Below are positions 8,946-18,758 of a stretch of 64,000 bases of DNA, piece after piece. The DNA comes from Lentzea sp. NEAU-D7 (GTDB taxonomy: Bacteria; Actinomycetota; Actinomycetes; Mycobacteriales; Pseudonocardiaceae): positions 434,001 through 498,000 of the forward strand of contig NZ_JAPJDL010000002.1 of the NCBI RefSeq assembly GCF_026242055.1, given 5' to 3'. The notes beneath the pieces are model-generated. The model was not told the DNA's origin. It saw only the letters and a list, made by a program, of their open reading frames with translations, and searched no databases. How positions within the stretch are numbered: the first letter of the stretch is position 1; every line of letters begins with the position of its first letter. A program made the translations under genes and the position numbers.

Positions 8946-10064
8946 GTGGCCGCGCGGATCAGTGATCGAGTGGGCGGCCTGCTGCTGTTCCGGGTGGCGG
9001 GCATCCCGGTGTTGCTCGCGCCGTCGTGGTGGATCGGCTCGGCGATCGTGGTGGCGTTCTACGCCCCGTTCGTCGACGACCTCGCTCCCGGCACGGCGCC
9101 GGGCGTCGGCCTGCTGATGGCCGTGCTGCTCGCGCTCTTCCTGGGGCTGTCGGTGCTCGCGCACGAGCTCGGTCACTGCGTCGTGGCGCTGCGGCTCGGC
9201 CTGCCGGTCAGGAGACTGCACCTGTTCCTGCTGGGCGGGTCCACCGAGATCATGCGCACACCCGGCAAACCCGGCCACGAGGGTGCTGTCGCGGGCGCCG
9301 GTCCTGCCGTGTCCGTGGTGCTGGCGATCCTGTTCGGCCTCGGCGCGATGGTCATGAACCAGGACGGCGTCGTGTGGGTGCTGGTCTTCCAGCTCGCCGC
9401 CGCGAACGCCGCCGTCGCCGTCTTCAACCTCCTGCCCGGCCTGCCGCTGGACGGCGGGCGCATCGTCAGGGCCGGCGTGTGGGCCATGACCGGGCAACGG
9501 GCGACGGGGACGCGTGTCGCCGTGGTCGGTGGTATCGCCGTGGCCATCGCACTGGTGGCGTGGGCGCTGTACGGCGTCGCGGAGGGTGCACAGGACCGTT
9601 GGTTGCGCTTCGGCGTGTGCGTGCTGACGGCGTGGGGCGTCGTCGTCGGCGCTAGGAGCGAGCTCGCCAGCGAACGTCGCCGCACCTGGCCGCCCGGCCT
9701 GTCCCTCGCCGACCTGATCCGCCCGGTGCTGCAGCTGCCGGCGGAGAGTCCCGTCGCGGACGCCCTGAGCACCTCCGCCGGACGGGGTGTGGTCCTGGTG
9801 CGGGCGGACGGCGTCGCGGCCGGCCTGCTCGACGCCGCGGCGGCCGAGAAGCTCGCCGCGGCAAGCCCTTTCGCGCCCGCGGAGCAGGCGGCGGAGCCGA
9901 TCCTGCCCGAGACCGTGCTGCTCGCCGACGAGCCCGGCGAGGAGATCGTCGAACGGGTCCAGGGCACCGCCGCGTGGCAGTTCCTCGTCGTCGACCTGGA
10001 GGGCCGTCCGGCGGGTGTGCTGCACAGGGAGGACCTGCGTGCGGCCATTGAGAAGGGCGTTTGA
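8946..10064 (+). CDS. Site-2 protease (M50) family membrane metalloprotease
   Basis: A 372-residue intramembrane zinc protease. HELGH at residues 73-77 is the HExxH zinc motif, and FNLLPGLPLDGGR is the second motif with the third ligand Asp. Around them are about five to six membrane helices. The C-terminal ~120 residues (from SLADLIRPVLQLP) resemble paired CBS-like domains. It starts at a GTG. It is divergent from the nuclease and 12 bases upstream of trmI, a conserved trio in actinobacteria. It likely cleaves membrane-bound regulators; the substrate is unknown. Confidence 0.9.
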   Translation: MAARISDRVGGLLLFRVAGIPVLLAPSWWIGSAIVVAFYAPFVDDLAPGTAPGVGLLMAVLLALFLGLSVLAHELGHCVVALRLGLPVRRLHLFLLGGSTEIMRTPGKPGHEGAVAGAGPAVSVVLAILFGLGAMVMNQDGVVWVLVFQLAAANAAVAVFNLLPGLPLDGGRIVRAGVWAMTGQRATGTRVAVVGGIAVAIALVAWALYGVAEGAQDRWLRFGVCVLTAWGVVVGARSELASERRRTWPPGLSLADLIRPVLQLPAESPVADALSTSAGRGVVLVRADGVAAGLLDAAAAEKLAAASPFAPAEQAAEPILPETVLLADEPGEEIVERVQGTAAWQFLVVDLEGRPAGVLHREDLRAAIEKGV

Positions 10065-10904
<840 letters not shown>

Positions 10905-10916
10905 CCCGGGAACACC

Positions 10917-10951
10917 GAGGGCCCCGCACTTCACCGAAGTGCGGGGCCCTC
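10917..10951. terminator. Bidirectional hairpin terminator between trmI and convergent gene
   Basis: A perfect 15-bp inverted repeat: GAGGGCCCCGCACTT at 10917-10931 pairs with AAGTGCGGGGCCCTC at 10937-10951 around a 5-base loop. It sits 12 bases after trmI and 10 bases before the end of the convergent gene, so it can stop both transcripts. Confidence 0.85.
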
Positions 10952-10961
10952 GCGCGTCAGG

Positions 10962-11780
10962 TCAGTTGCCCTCGAGCTTGTCGATGCCGCAGACCTTCCA
11001 GTCGCCGCCCTCTTTGGTCAGCTTGTAGATGATGGCGCCCGACTGCACCTTGCCCGGGTTGCTCGGGTCTTGGAGCCCGGTGATGCTCTGCCTGAACGTG
11101 CCGGTGCTGCCCGACGTCCTGACCTCCGACACGGTGGCCTTGACGCTCGGATTCGGTGCGGCCGTCTGGGGCTTCAGCTTGGGGAACTCCGCCGTGCACA
11201 CGAGGTCCTTGACGTCGTTCGGGGTGCTGTTGCCCGCGTGCACGCCCTTGATGATCCTGGCGGTGAACTCCTTCGCGACGTCCTCGGCGTCGCTGTCACC
11301 GCCGCTCGACGAGCTCTTCGACGACGAGGTGGCCGGCTTCGTGGAGCTGCCGGCCGTCGGCTCCGCGTTCGTGTTCGTGTTCGTCGACGCGGTGTTGTCG
11401 CCGCCGCCCGAGTCGCCGGAGAGCAGAAGCACGGCCGTGACACCGCCACCGACGAGCACCAGCACGCCGACGACCACACCGATGATCAGGCCGGTCTTGC
11501 TCTTCTTGGGCGGGGGACCGCCGAACCCGCCGGGCTGGCCGTACTGCTGCTGACCGTAGGGCTGCTGGCCGTACTGGCCCTGCTGCGGACCGTACTGGCC
11601 CTGCTGCGGGAAGCCACCGCTCTGCGGTCCCTGCTGGCCGAACGGGTTCTGCTGCGGCTGGCCGTAGCCGGGCTGCGGTGGCTGGCCGGGCTGCTGCCCG
11701 TACCCAGGTTGCTGGCCGTACCCGGGCTGCTGAGGCGGCTGCTGCCCGTACGGCCCAGGCGGCGGTGGCGGGTAGGTCAT
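10962..11780 (-). CDS. Gln/Pro/Gly-rich single-span membrane protein (paralogue 1)
   Basis: A 272-residue protein with three parts: a low-complexity cytoplasmic N-terminus (residues 1-95, MTYPPPPPGPYGQQPPQQPG and many YGQQ/GYGQ units), one membrane helix (TGLIIGVVVGVLVLVGGGVTAVLLL, split by no charged residue), and an extracytoplasmic part with a Ser/Thr/Asn-rich linker and a folded domain with two Cys (LVCTAEF, WKVCGID). The latter resembles the small DUF4878-like or lumazine-fold stalk domains of actinobacterial secreted proteins. It is homologous to the gene 40 bases upstream, so the pair arose by tandem duplication. Function is unknown. Confidence 0.85.
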   Translation of the reverse strand: MTYPPPPPGPYGQQPPQQPGYGQQPGYGQQPGQPPQPGYGQPQQNPFGQQGPQSGGFPQQGQYGPQQGQYGQQPYGQQQYGQPGGFGGPPPKKSKTGLIIGVVVGVLVLVGGGVTAVLLLSGDSGGGDNTASTNTNTNAEPTAGSSTKPATSSSKSSSSGGDSDAEDVAKEFTARIIKGVHAGNSTPNDVKDLVCTAEFPKLKPQTAAPNPSVKATVSEVRTSGSTGTFRQSITGLQDPSNPGKVQSGAIIYKLTKEGGDWKVCGIDKLEGN

Positions 11781-11820
11781 GGGAGTTCCCCCGAAGATGA
11801 GTCGCGGATCTGGCGAAAGG

Positions 11821-12699
11821 TCACTTGGGCGGCTGGATCTGCGCGTCCTTGGTGAGCGTGCAGTACTTCCAGTCGCCCGAGATCTTCTTGAACTTGACCT
11901 CGGTGTCCGTGACCGTGCTCTTGCCCTGGAAGGTCATCTCGACCTTGACCTTCACGGTCGCCTGGTCGCCGGACACGGCCACGTCGCCCACCGTCACCTT
12001 GGGCTTGAGCGTCTTGGCCAGCTCCTCGGCGGCCTTCTGCTGCTCAGGAGGGAGATCCTTGAACTTCTCCTGCAGCTCCTTGGCCTCGTCGACGACCTCC
12101 TTGCAGGCGAGCTTCGAGGCCTTCTCGATGTCGTTGTTGATCGCGAAGTACTCCTTCGCGACGTTCTTGATCTCGGCGGCGTCACCACCGCCGGCACTGG
12201 AGTCCGGCGACGAGGTGCTGGAGTCGCTGGAGCCGTTGCCGGTGAGCATGACGGCCGCGGTGATGCCACCTCCGAGGAGCACCAGCACGCCGACCAGGAC
12301 GCCGACGATCAGGCCGGTGTTGCTCTTCTTGGGAGGCGGACCGCCGAACCCGCCGGGCTGGCCGTACGGCTGCTGGCCGTAGGGCTGCTGGCCGTACGGG
12401 CCCGGCTGACCGGGCTGCTGGCCGTACTGGCCCTGCTGCGGACCGTACTGGCCCTGCTGCGGACCGTGCTGGCCCTGCTGCGGGAAGCCGCCGGACTGCG
12501 GTCCCTGCTGGCCGAACGGGTCCTGCTGCGGCTGGCCGTACTGGCCGGGCGGCTGGCCGTACCCCGGTGGCGGCTGCTGGCCGTATCCGGGCTGCTGCGG
12601 CTGGCCGTGACCCGGCTGCTGCGGCGGCTGCTGCCCGTACGGCCCACCGGGCTGCGGCTGCTGCCCGTAGGGACCGGGCTGCTGCGGCGGGTAGGTCAT
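11821..12699 (-). CDS. Gln/Pro/Gly-rich single-span membrane protein (paralogue 2)
   Basis: A 292-residue paralogue of the next gene, with the same plan: a Pro/Gln/Gly-rich cytoplasmic tail (residues 1-130, including heptapeptide repeats of the GPQQGQY type), the shared PPPKKS before one membrane helix (TGLIVGVLVGVLVLLGGGIT), then a Ser/Asp linker and an extracytoplasmic domain ending DWKYCTLTKDAQIQPPK. The outer domain is acidic and helical (EELAKTLKPKVTVGDVAVSG). The two genes share near-identical tails but differ outside the membrane, suggesting separate ligands or partners. The function is not known. Confidence 0.85.
   Translation of the reverse strand: MTYPPQQPGPYGQQPQPGGPYGQQPPQQPGHGQPQQPGYGQQPPPGYGQPPGQYGQPQQDPFGQQGPQSGGFPQQGQHGPQQGQYGPQQGQYGQQPGQPGPYGQQPYGQQPYGQPGGFGGPPPKKSNTGLIVGVLVGVLVLLGGGITAAVMLTGNGSSDSSTSSPDSSAGGGDAAEIKNVAKEYFAINNDIEKASKLACKEVVDEAKELQEKFKDLPPEQQKAAEELAKTLKPKVTVGDVAVSGDQATVKVKVEMTFQGKSTVTDTEVKFKKISGDWKYCTLTKDAQIQPPK
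12427..12489. repeat. Three 21-bp tandem repeats inside a coding region
   Basis: Units starting CTGGCCCTGCTGCGGACCGT occur at 12427, 12448 and 12469; the third diverges at its end. On the minus strand each encodes a heptapeptide of the GPQQGQY/H type in the cytoplasmic tail of the membrane protein. The 21-bp period keeps frame, so the tail length can vary by slippage without breaking the gene. A similar shorter array is in the paralogue near 11570-11610. Confidence 0.8.
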
Positions 12700-13413
12700 C
12701 GAAACTCCCCCGATGTGGATGAGGCGATCTATCTCTGGACATTGTGGTGCTTCGCCCGGTAACTCGCGGGCGAATGGGGCCTATCGGCATCCGCGAGTGG
12801 CCGTGCACACGCTCTCGAGCCGCGATCTGGTCACGCGAAGGCCGTGTCTGATAACGATTGTGGCAACTCCACCGGGAATCGAGTGCGATGCACTGCGCTG
12901 TCGGGGTGGTGCGCCGGTCGCGCCGGTGGAACCACCCGGTTGGCGGCACGCCCTCCGGTCGCAACGGAGCCCCGCTCGCGCGGGTCCTCCGACGGACACG
13001 AACGGGGTGGGTTGCGGTGCGTGACCACCGAACGGACCAGTCGCTGGTCCACCTGGTGGGACGGCGGCGGATTGCCGCCCGTCACCGGGCCGCGAGCCGC
13101 ACCAGGCGTGTCGATGATCGTCCGAGGGTGGTCGCGGACCGTGGGGACCGGGCCGCCGCCCTGGTGCTCCCATGACCCTCTCCTCGGACTTCTCGCAGGT
13201 CGTCTGGCGTGTCGAGACGCGAAACGCCGGTCGTGGTTTCTGGAACGCACCGTAGCGGGTGGGCGGTCGAACCGGACACCGAGATGGAGCAGTTGACCTC
13301 TGTTGGAGGCCTCCCCGTTGCACCACACGAGCGAAGATGATGTTGTGAGTACCCCATTTTGTCGGTGATCGCCGGTACCGTAATCGGTACGAACACGGGA
13401 GGAGGGTGCCGAC
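12700..13413. other. 714-base stretch without a convincing gene upstream of arc
   Basis: No frame here has recognisable protein similarity or coding bias comparable with the neighbours. Several open frames of 100-230 codons exist on both strands but overlap one another. One minus-strand frame starting at about 13173 has a GAGGAG-like site before its ATG, yet its product is a featureless Pro/Gly/Arg-rich chain. The last 60 bases hold the likely arc promoter, including a repeated CGGTAC (13369 to 13391) and the GGAGGAGGG ribosome site just before 13414. Confidence 0.5.
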
Positions 13414-15213
13414 ATGCAGCACGGTCATCCCGGCAGCCAACCCGATGAGGGTGGCGAGCTGAACCAAGGCAACAATTCTGCTGAGCTGACTGCGCAGATC
13501 AGGTTCCTAGAGGACGAGATCGCGTCGTTGCGTCGCAAGCTGACCGAGTCCCCGCGCCACACGCGGTTGCTCGAGCAGCGCTTGGCTGAGGCGACAGAGC
13601 GCGTCAGCCAGCTGACCGAGCGAAACACGAAGCTCATAGACACCCTCCGCGAAGCACGAAGCCAGCTGCTCGCGCTGCGTGAGGAAGTCGACCGGCTGGC
13701 GCAACCGCCCAGCGGGTACGGCGTCTTCATGGCGCGTTTCGACGACGGGACCGTGGACGTCTTCACGTCCGGCCGCAGGATGCGGGTAGCCGTGTCCCCC
13801 GCGGTCGAGCCGGAGAAGATCGCCTACGGCCAGTCCGTGCGTCTCAACGAGGCGCTGACGGTCGTCGAGGCCGGCGGGTTCGAGCGTTCAGGCGAGGTCT
13901 GCTCTCTGCGGGAGGTGCTGACCGACGACGACGGTCTGGACACCATCTCCCGCGCGCTGGTCGTCGGCCACGCGGACGAGGAGAGGGTGGTCTGGCTCGC
14001 CCAGCCGCTGCTCGACTCGCCGCTGAAGCCCGGCGACTCGCTGCTGGTCGACTCGAAGGCGGGTTTCGCCTACGAACGGGTCCCCAAGGCCGAGGTCGAG
14101 GACCTCGTGCTCGAGGAGGTCCCGGACATCGACTACAGCGACATCGGTGGCCTCTCCAGGCAGATCGAGCAGATCCGCGACGCCGTGGAGCTGCCGTTCC
14201 TGCACGCCGACCTGTTCCGCGAGTACGAGCTGCGCCCGCCCAAGGGCGTGCTGCTCTACGGCCCTCCCGGTTGCGGCAAGACGCTCATCGCCAAGGCGGT
14301 GGCGAACTCCCTGGCCAAGAAGGTGCGGGAGATCCGCGGCGAGACCGACAAGCAGGCCAAGTCGTACTTCCTCAACATCAAGGGCCCCGAGCTCCTCAAC
14401 AAGTTCGTCGGTGAGACCGAGCGGCACATCCGCCTGATCTTCCAGCGGGCTCGTGAGAAGGCGTCCGACGGCACCCCCGTGATCGTGTTCTTCGACGAGA
14501 TGGACTCGATCTTCCGCACCCGTGGTTCGGGTGTGTCGTCCGACGTCGAGACGACGATCGTGCCCCAGCTCCTCGCCGAGATCGACGGCGTCGAGGGCCT
14601 GGAGAACGTCATCGTCATCGGCGCCTCCAACCGCGAGGACATGATCGACCCGGCGATCCTCCGCCCCGGCCGACTCGACGTGAAGATCAAGATCGAGCGA
14701 CCGGACGCCGAGGGCGCGAAGGACATCTTCAACAAGTACCTGACGCCCAACCTCCCGCTGCACGCCGACGACCTCGCCGAGTTCGGCGGGGACCCGAAGG
14801 CCTGCATCGAGGGCATGGTGCAGCACACCGTGGAGCGCATGTACGAGGAGTCCGAGGACAACCGGTTCCTGGAGGTCACCTACGCCAACGGTGACAAGGA
14901 GGTCCTGTACTTCCGGGACTTCAACTCCGGCGCCATGATCCAGAACATCGTCGACAGGGCGAAGAAGGCAGCGATCAAGTCGCTGCTGGACACCAAGCAG
15001 CCCGGACTCTCCGTCCGGCACCTGCAGGCCGCCATCCTCGACGAGTTCGCCGAGAACGAGGACCTGCCGAACACGACGAACCCGGACGACTGGGCTCGCA
15101 TCTCGGGCAAGAAGGGCGAGCGGATCGTCTACATCCGCACGCTCGTCACCGGGAAGAACCAGGACGCCGGCCGCGCGATCGACACGGCCACGAACACCGG
15201 CACCTACCTGTAA
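13414..15213 (+). CDS. arc: Proteasome-associated AAA ATPase (ARC/Mpa)
   Basis: A 599-residue ATPase that recognises pupylated proteins, unfolds them and feeds them to the 20S proteasome. In order: an N-terminal coiled coil (about residues 20-95, [17 protein letters not shown] onward) that binds Pup, two OB-fold domains, and the AAA domain with Walker A GPPGCGKT near 283 and Walker [11 protein letters not shown] near 357. The C-terminus ends TGTYL; the penultimate Tyr is the residue used by Mpa to dock on the proteasome. The ATG at 13414 has a strong GGAGGAGGG site. It is separated from dop-pup-prcBA by a 9-kb accessory block. Confidence 0.97.
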   Translation: MQHGHPGSQPDEGGELNQGNNSAELTAQIRFLEDEIASLRRKLTESPRHTRLLEQRLAEATERVSQLTERNTKLIDTLREARSQLLALREEVDRLAQPPSGYGVFMARFDDGTVDVFTSGRRMRVAVSPAVEPEKIAYGQSVRLNEALTVVEAGGFERSGEVCSLREVLTDDDGLDTISRALVVGHADEERVVWLAQPLLDSPLKPGDSLLVDSKAGFAYERVPKAEVEDLVLEEVPDIDYSDIGGLSRQIEQIRDAVELPFLHADLFREYELRPPKGVLLYGPPGCGKTLIAKAVANSLAKKVREIRGETDKQAKSYFLNIKGPELLNKFVGETERHIRLIFQRAREKASDGTPVIVFFDEMDSIFRTRGSGVSSDVETTIVPQLLAEIDGVEGLENVIVIGASNREDMIDPAILRPGRLDVKIKIERPDAEGAKDIFNKYLTPNLPLHADDLAEFGGDPKACIEGMVQHTVERMYEESEDNRFLEVTYANGDKEVLYFRDFNSGAMIQNIVDRAKKAAIKSLLDTKQPGLSVRHLQAAILDEFAENEDLPNTTNPDDWARISGKKGERIVYIRTLVTGKNQDAGRAIDTATNTGTYL

Positions 15214-15232
15214 CCAGCTCGGTCCGGAAACA

Positions 15233-15273
15233 CGGAACCGCCCCGGTCGCTGCACACGGCCGGGGCGGTTCCG
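15233..15273. terminator. Hairpin terminator after arc
   Basis: A perfect 14-bp inverted repeat: CGGAACCGCCCCGG at 15233-15246 pairs with CCGGGGCGGTTCCG at 15260-15273. It begins 20 bases after the arc stop. The next gene (15406) ends toward it from the other strand, so it may serve both. Confidence 0.8.
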
Positions 15274-15405
15274 CGTTCGCGGGAGCAACTTCGGCGCGGG
15301 GATCGCGGCGGCCCTGCGCCACTGGGCGTCGGTGCGCTCGCCGGTGGGAGCGCGTTGCCTGTGGTCGCGCCGGACGAGCCGGCGGCGCGCGACCCGTGTC
15401 GTTGT

Positions 15406-16032
15406 TCAGACCAGGCCCGACTCGTAGGCCGCGATCACGAGCTGGGCGCGGTCGCGGGCGTGCAGCTTCGCCAGCAGGTTCCCGACGTGCGTCTTCACGG
15501 TGCCGGTGCTGACGTGCAGCTCGGCCATGATCTCCGCGTTGGACCGCCCGCGGGCGATCAGCAGCAGCACCTCCCTCTCCCGCTCGGTCAGGCGCTCCAG
15601 CCCGCGCACGGCGGGCGCGGCGGGGTGCCGGACGAACTCCGCGATCAGCCGGCGCGTCACCGTCGGCGACAGCAGCGACTCGCCGGAGGCGACCACGCGA
15701 ATCGCGGCCAGCAGCTCGGCCGGTGGGGTGTCCTTGAGCAGGAAACCTGAGGCGCCGGCCCTCAAGGCCCCGAAGACGTACTCGTCGAGGTCGAACGTCG
15801 TCAGCACGAGCACGCGGGGCCCGTCCAGCAGCCGGGTGGCTTCGATGCCGTCCATCTCGGGCATGCGGATGTCCATCAGCACGACGTCCGGCCGCAGTGC
15901 GGACGCCAGTGCGACGGCCTCGGCGCCGGTACCGGCCTCGCCCACCACGGCGAGGTCCGGTTCGTGGTCGACCAGCATCCGGAAGCTGGCGCGCAGCAAC
16001 GCCTGGTCGTCGGCCACCAGCACGCGGATCAT
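15406..16032 (-). CDS. NarL/FixJ-family response regulator
   Basis: A 208-residue response regulator. The receiver domain (residues 1-115) has the acidic pair in LVADDQ, the phosphoacceptor Asp in VVLMDIRMP, and the Lys in GFLLKDT. The C-terminal LuxR-type helix-turn-helix reads LTEREREVLLLIARGRSNAEIMAELHVSTGTVKTHV. Its ATG overlaps the stop of the sensor kinase gene by four bases, so the two are made together. The divergent ABC exporter genes on the other side of the kinase are its likely targets, as in many actinomycete kinase-regulator-ABC sets. Confidence 0.93.
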   Translation of the reverse strand: MIRVLVADDQALLRASFRMLVDHEPDLAVVGEAGTGAEAVALASALRPDVVLMDIRMPEMDGIEATRLLDGPRVLVLTTFDLDEYVFGALRAGASGFLLKDTPPAELLAAIRVVASGESLLSPTVTRRLIAEFVRHPAAPAVRGLERLTEREREVLLLIARGRSNAEIMAELHVSTGTVKTHVGNLLAKLHARDRAQLVIAAYESGLV

Positions 16033-17096
16033 CGCTGGGGCAGTTCCGCGACGACCCGGAAACCGCCCTCGGCACCGGGGCCCGCGCTGAACGTGCCGCC
16101 GTAGACGGCCACGCGTTCGCGCATGCCGATCAGTCCGTGTCCCACTCCGAGCTCCTTCACACCGGGACCGTCGTCGGTCACCTCGACGCGGACGGCTTCC
16201 GGTGTCACGTCTACCAGCACCGTGCACGCCGCGGGCGCCGCGTGCTTCACGACGTTCGTCAGCGCCTCCTGCACGATCCGGTACGCCGAGAGCCCGATGC
16301 CCTCCGGCACGGCGGTGTCGCCGCGCACGTCCAGCGTGACGCGCACACCCGCGAGTGACGCGCGGTCGGCGAGGTCCGCGAGCCCGCCGAGGCCGGGGGA
16401 GGGCGCCAGGTCGGCGTCGGATCGCAGCACGCCCAGCAGCCCCCGCATCTCGGTCAGCGCGGCCCGGCTCGTCTCCGAGATCACCCGCAGCGCCTCGTAC
16501 GCGTGCTCGGGTGACCGCACGTGTGCGGCGTTCGCGGCCTGGACGGTGATGAGGGAAAGGTTGTGCGCCACCACGTCGTGCAGTTCGCGGGCGATGCGCA
16601 TGCGTTCGTCGGAGAGGGCCTGCTCGGCCTGCTGAGCGGTTGCACGGGCGAAGTACGACCGCCGCATCCGGGTCGTGTAGCCGATGACCCAGACGGCGCT
16701 CGTCGCCGCGAGGACGACCAGCACGTTCTCCGGTTCGCCGCCGGAGACGCCGGCGATCGCCACCACGGCGCCCGCGAGTCCCGCGAGCGACCAGGTCAGG
16801 GGACGGTCGACGGCCACGGTGTAGAGCGCGAAGCACACGGCTCCGACCGGGGCGCCGAGCGCCTCCGTAGGCAGCACCTGGCCGATCACCACCGCCGCCG
16901 TGGCGGCCGTGGTGACCACCAGGGCGGTCACGGGCCAGATCCGGCGGACCGCGACGGGCAGCGCGACGAGCAGGGTGCCGGGGACGACGAGCCACCACGG
17001 CTTCTCCTGGTGCTCCAGCATCGCGTAGCCGACGAGAACGCCGATCACCAGCGCCGCGGTCGCGTCGACCAGGTAGAGGTGCAGTCTCGCGATCAC
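16029..17096 (-). CDS. Sensor histidine kinase, DesK/NarX-like (HisKA_3)
   Basis: A 355-residue sensor kinase. The N-terminal half has about five membrane helices with very short loops, suggesting it senses the membrane itself. The dimerisation/phosphoacceptor motif is ERMRIARELHDVVAHNLSLI (phosphorylated His in ELHD), followed by an HATPase domain with ALTNVVKHA (N box) and DDGPGVKELGVGHGLIGMRER. The GTG at 17096 is the start that leaves the first helix intact; the frame is open further, but overlaps the divergent ABC gene. It partners with the downstream response regulator. Confidence 0.88.
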   Translation of the reverse strand: MIARLHLYLVDATAALVIGVLVGYAMLEHQEKPWWLVVPGTLLVALPVAVRRIWPVTALVVTTAATAAVVIGQVLPTEALGAPVGAVCFALYTVAVDRPLTWSLAGLAGAVVAIAGVSGGEPENVLVVLAATSAVWVIGYTTRMRRSYFARATAQQAEQALSDERMRIARELHDVVAHNLSLITVQAANAAHVRSPEHAYEALRVISETSRAALTEMRGLLGVLRSDADLAPSPGLGGLADLADRASLAGVRVTLDVRGDTAVPEGIGLSAYRIVQEALTNVVKHAAPAACTVLVDVTPEAVRVEVTDDGPGVKELGVGHGLIGMRERVAVYGGTFSAGPGAEGGFRVVAELPQR

Positions 17097-17207
17097 GACG
17101 ACGACGGTAACGAGCGTGCGCCCGGACCGCCTCGGACCACGGTCCGATTCCCGGGATCGGAGCGCGGGCCGATCCCTTCCCGCGGGATCCGGCCGACTCT
17201 GGTCCGC

Positions 17208-17909
17208 ATGATCGAGGTGCGAAACCTGACGAAGAGATACGGGGACACGACAGCGGTCGAGGGTCTGTCGTTCACCGTCCACCCCGGACTGGTGACGGGC
17301 TTCCTCGGCCCGAACGGCTCCGGCAAGTCCACGACGATGAGGATGATCCTCGGCCTGGACCGGCCCACGGGTGGAGAGGCCCTCATCGGCGGCCGGCGCT
17401 ACCAGGACCTGGACCGGCCGTTGCGGCACGTCGGCGCGTTGCTCGACCCCGCCGCCGTGCACCACGGCCGCAGGGCGCTCGACCACCTGCGGTGGCTCGC
17501 CGCGAGCAACGGCATCGGCGGCGAGCGCGCGGCCGAACTGCTGGAACAGGTCGGCCTGGGAGGTGTGCGGCACAAGCGGATCAGGGCGTTGTCGCTCGGC
17601 ATGAAGCAACGGCTGGGGGTCGCGGCGGCCCTGCTCGGCGATCCGCAGGTGCTGATGTTCGACGAGCCGGTGAACGGACTCGACCCCGAGGGTGTGCGGT
17701 GGATCCGCGACCTGATGCGCGGACTCGCGGAGGAGGGCCGCACGGTCTTCGTCTCCAGCCACCTGATGAGCGAGATGGCGCTGACCGCGGACCACGTCGT
17801 GATCGTCGCAAGAGGACGGCTGGTCAAGGAGACGCCGATGGAGGCGTTGACCCGCAACGGTTCGCTGGAGGACGCCTACCTCGAACTCACCTCCGGGAGG
17901 GGACTGTGA
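17208..17909 (+). CDS. ABC transporter ATP-binding protein
   Basis: A 233-residue ABC ATPase of the drug/bacitracin-export type (DrrA/BcrA-like). Walker A is GPNGSGKSTT, the signature LSLGMKQRLGVA, Walker B VLMFDEPVNGLDPEG, and the switch His is in VSSHLMSEM. The start ATG is 111 bases from the divergent kinase start. The stop overlaps the permease start (GTGA). With the two-component pair beside it, it is probably an inducible exporter for a membrane-active compound; the substrate is unknown. Confidence 0.93.
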   Translation: MIEVRNLTKRYGDTTAVEGLSFTVHPGLVTGFLGPNGSGKSTTMRMILGLDRPTGGEALIGGRRYQDLDRPLRHVGALLDPAAVHHGRRALDHLRWLAASNGIGGERAAELLEQVGLGGVRHKRIRALSLGMKQRLGVAAALLGDPQVLMFDEPVNGLDPEGVRWIRDLMRGLAEEGRTVFVSSHLMSEMALTADHVVIVARGRLVKETPMEALTRNGSLEDAYLELTSGRGL

Positions 17910-18661
17910 AGAACGCGCTCGCCGCGGAGTGGCTGAAGCTCCGGACCGTCCGCGCGCCGTACGGGCTGGTCGGCGCCGTCGCCCTGATGGTGGTCGCGGG
18001 CGCGCTGCTGTCGTGGCTGATCGTGCAGGACTACGACACGTCCCCGGCCGCCGAACAGGCGCGGTTCGCGTCCGCCGACAACAGCGTGGTGATCACACCG
18101 GTCGTCCAGTTCCTCGTCGCCGCGCTCGGTGCCCTGGTCGCCACCTCCGACCCGGGGCTGACCGCGCTGACCGCTGTGCCGGACCGGAAACGCCTGCTGG
18201 CCGCCAAGGCCGCGCTCGTCGCCGACGCGGCCGCGGTGATCGGCGTCGTCACGCTCGCCCTGAGCACCGGCGGCAGCTGGCTGATCATGGGGGACCGGCC
18301 GCCGCCGATCGCTCCCTGGGACGACCTGGGCGACGTGCTGCCGTGGGCCGGGGCCGCCGCGCTGTCGATCCTGGTGACGGGCCTGGCCGGACTCGGGATC
18401 GGCCTCGCGGTGAGGTCGACGGCCGTCACGGTCGTCGTGGTGGGCGTGCTGCTGTGGGGCCTGCCCGCGATCACGCCGATGCTGCCGGAACCGTGGAACG
18501 TGGACGCGTCCGCGGTGATGGTGCCGTACCTGGTGTGGGAGGTCGCGGGTGTCGTCGACGACGCGCCGCTGGGGCAGCTCGCCGCCGTCGCAGTTTTGAT
18601 CTTTTACGCACTGGTGACTCTGGGTGCCGGAACTGTGACTCTTCTGCGACGAGATGCTTGA
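17906..18661 (+). CDS. ABC transporter permease
   Basis: A 251-residue membrane protein with six predicted helices; KNALAAEWLKLRTVRAPYGL at the start is the typical opening of ABC-2 family permeases (EWxKLRT). The second helix follows a large external loop, and RKRLLAAKAALV is the usual coupling segment. The GTG start overlaps the ATPase stop, so the two form one transporter. It ends 97 bases before the cellulase gene. Confidence 0.88.
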   Translation: MKNALAAEWLKLRTVRAPYGLVGAVALMVVAGALLSWLIVQDYDTSPAAEQARFASADNSVVITPVVQFLVAALGALVATSDPGLTALTAVPDRKRLLAAKAALVADAAAVIGVVTLALSTGGSWLIMGDRPPPIAPWDDLGDVLPWAGAAALSILVTGLAGLGIGLAVRSTAVTVVVVGVLLWGLPAITPMLPEPWNVDASAVMVPYLVWEVAGVVDDAPLGQLAAVAVLIFYALVTLGAGTVTLLRRDA

Positions 18662-18702
18662 CTCGCCCAGGGGCCGGCCCTATGGTCATCTATACCTTTA
18701 AC

Positions 18703-18718
18703 GGTAAGGAAACTTACC
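18703..18718. promoter_or_regulatory. Inverted repeat upstream of the secreted cellulase gene
   Basis: GGTAAG at 18703-18708 and CTTACC at 18713-18718 form a perfect inverted repeat around GAAA, 40 bases before the ATG of the GH5 gene, in an AT-rich patch that stands out from the local sequence. AGGAAACTTACCTAAC-like motifs are a plausible operator for substrate-controlled secreted hydrolases. The binding protein is not identified. Confidence 0.55.
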
Positions 18719-18758
18719 TAACTAATCCGCCGCCAGCAGTTCCGAGAGGAGACTCTGT

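Noticed and set aside
12781..13173. Minus-strand frame with a GAGGAG-like site before its ATG
   Set aside because: The product is Pro/Gly/Arg-rich and unrecognisable, and other frames overlap it; not enough support to call a gene.
13888..15288. A 466-codon minus-strand frame
   Set aside because: Antisense of arc, which is an unmistakable AAA ATPase.
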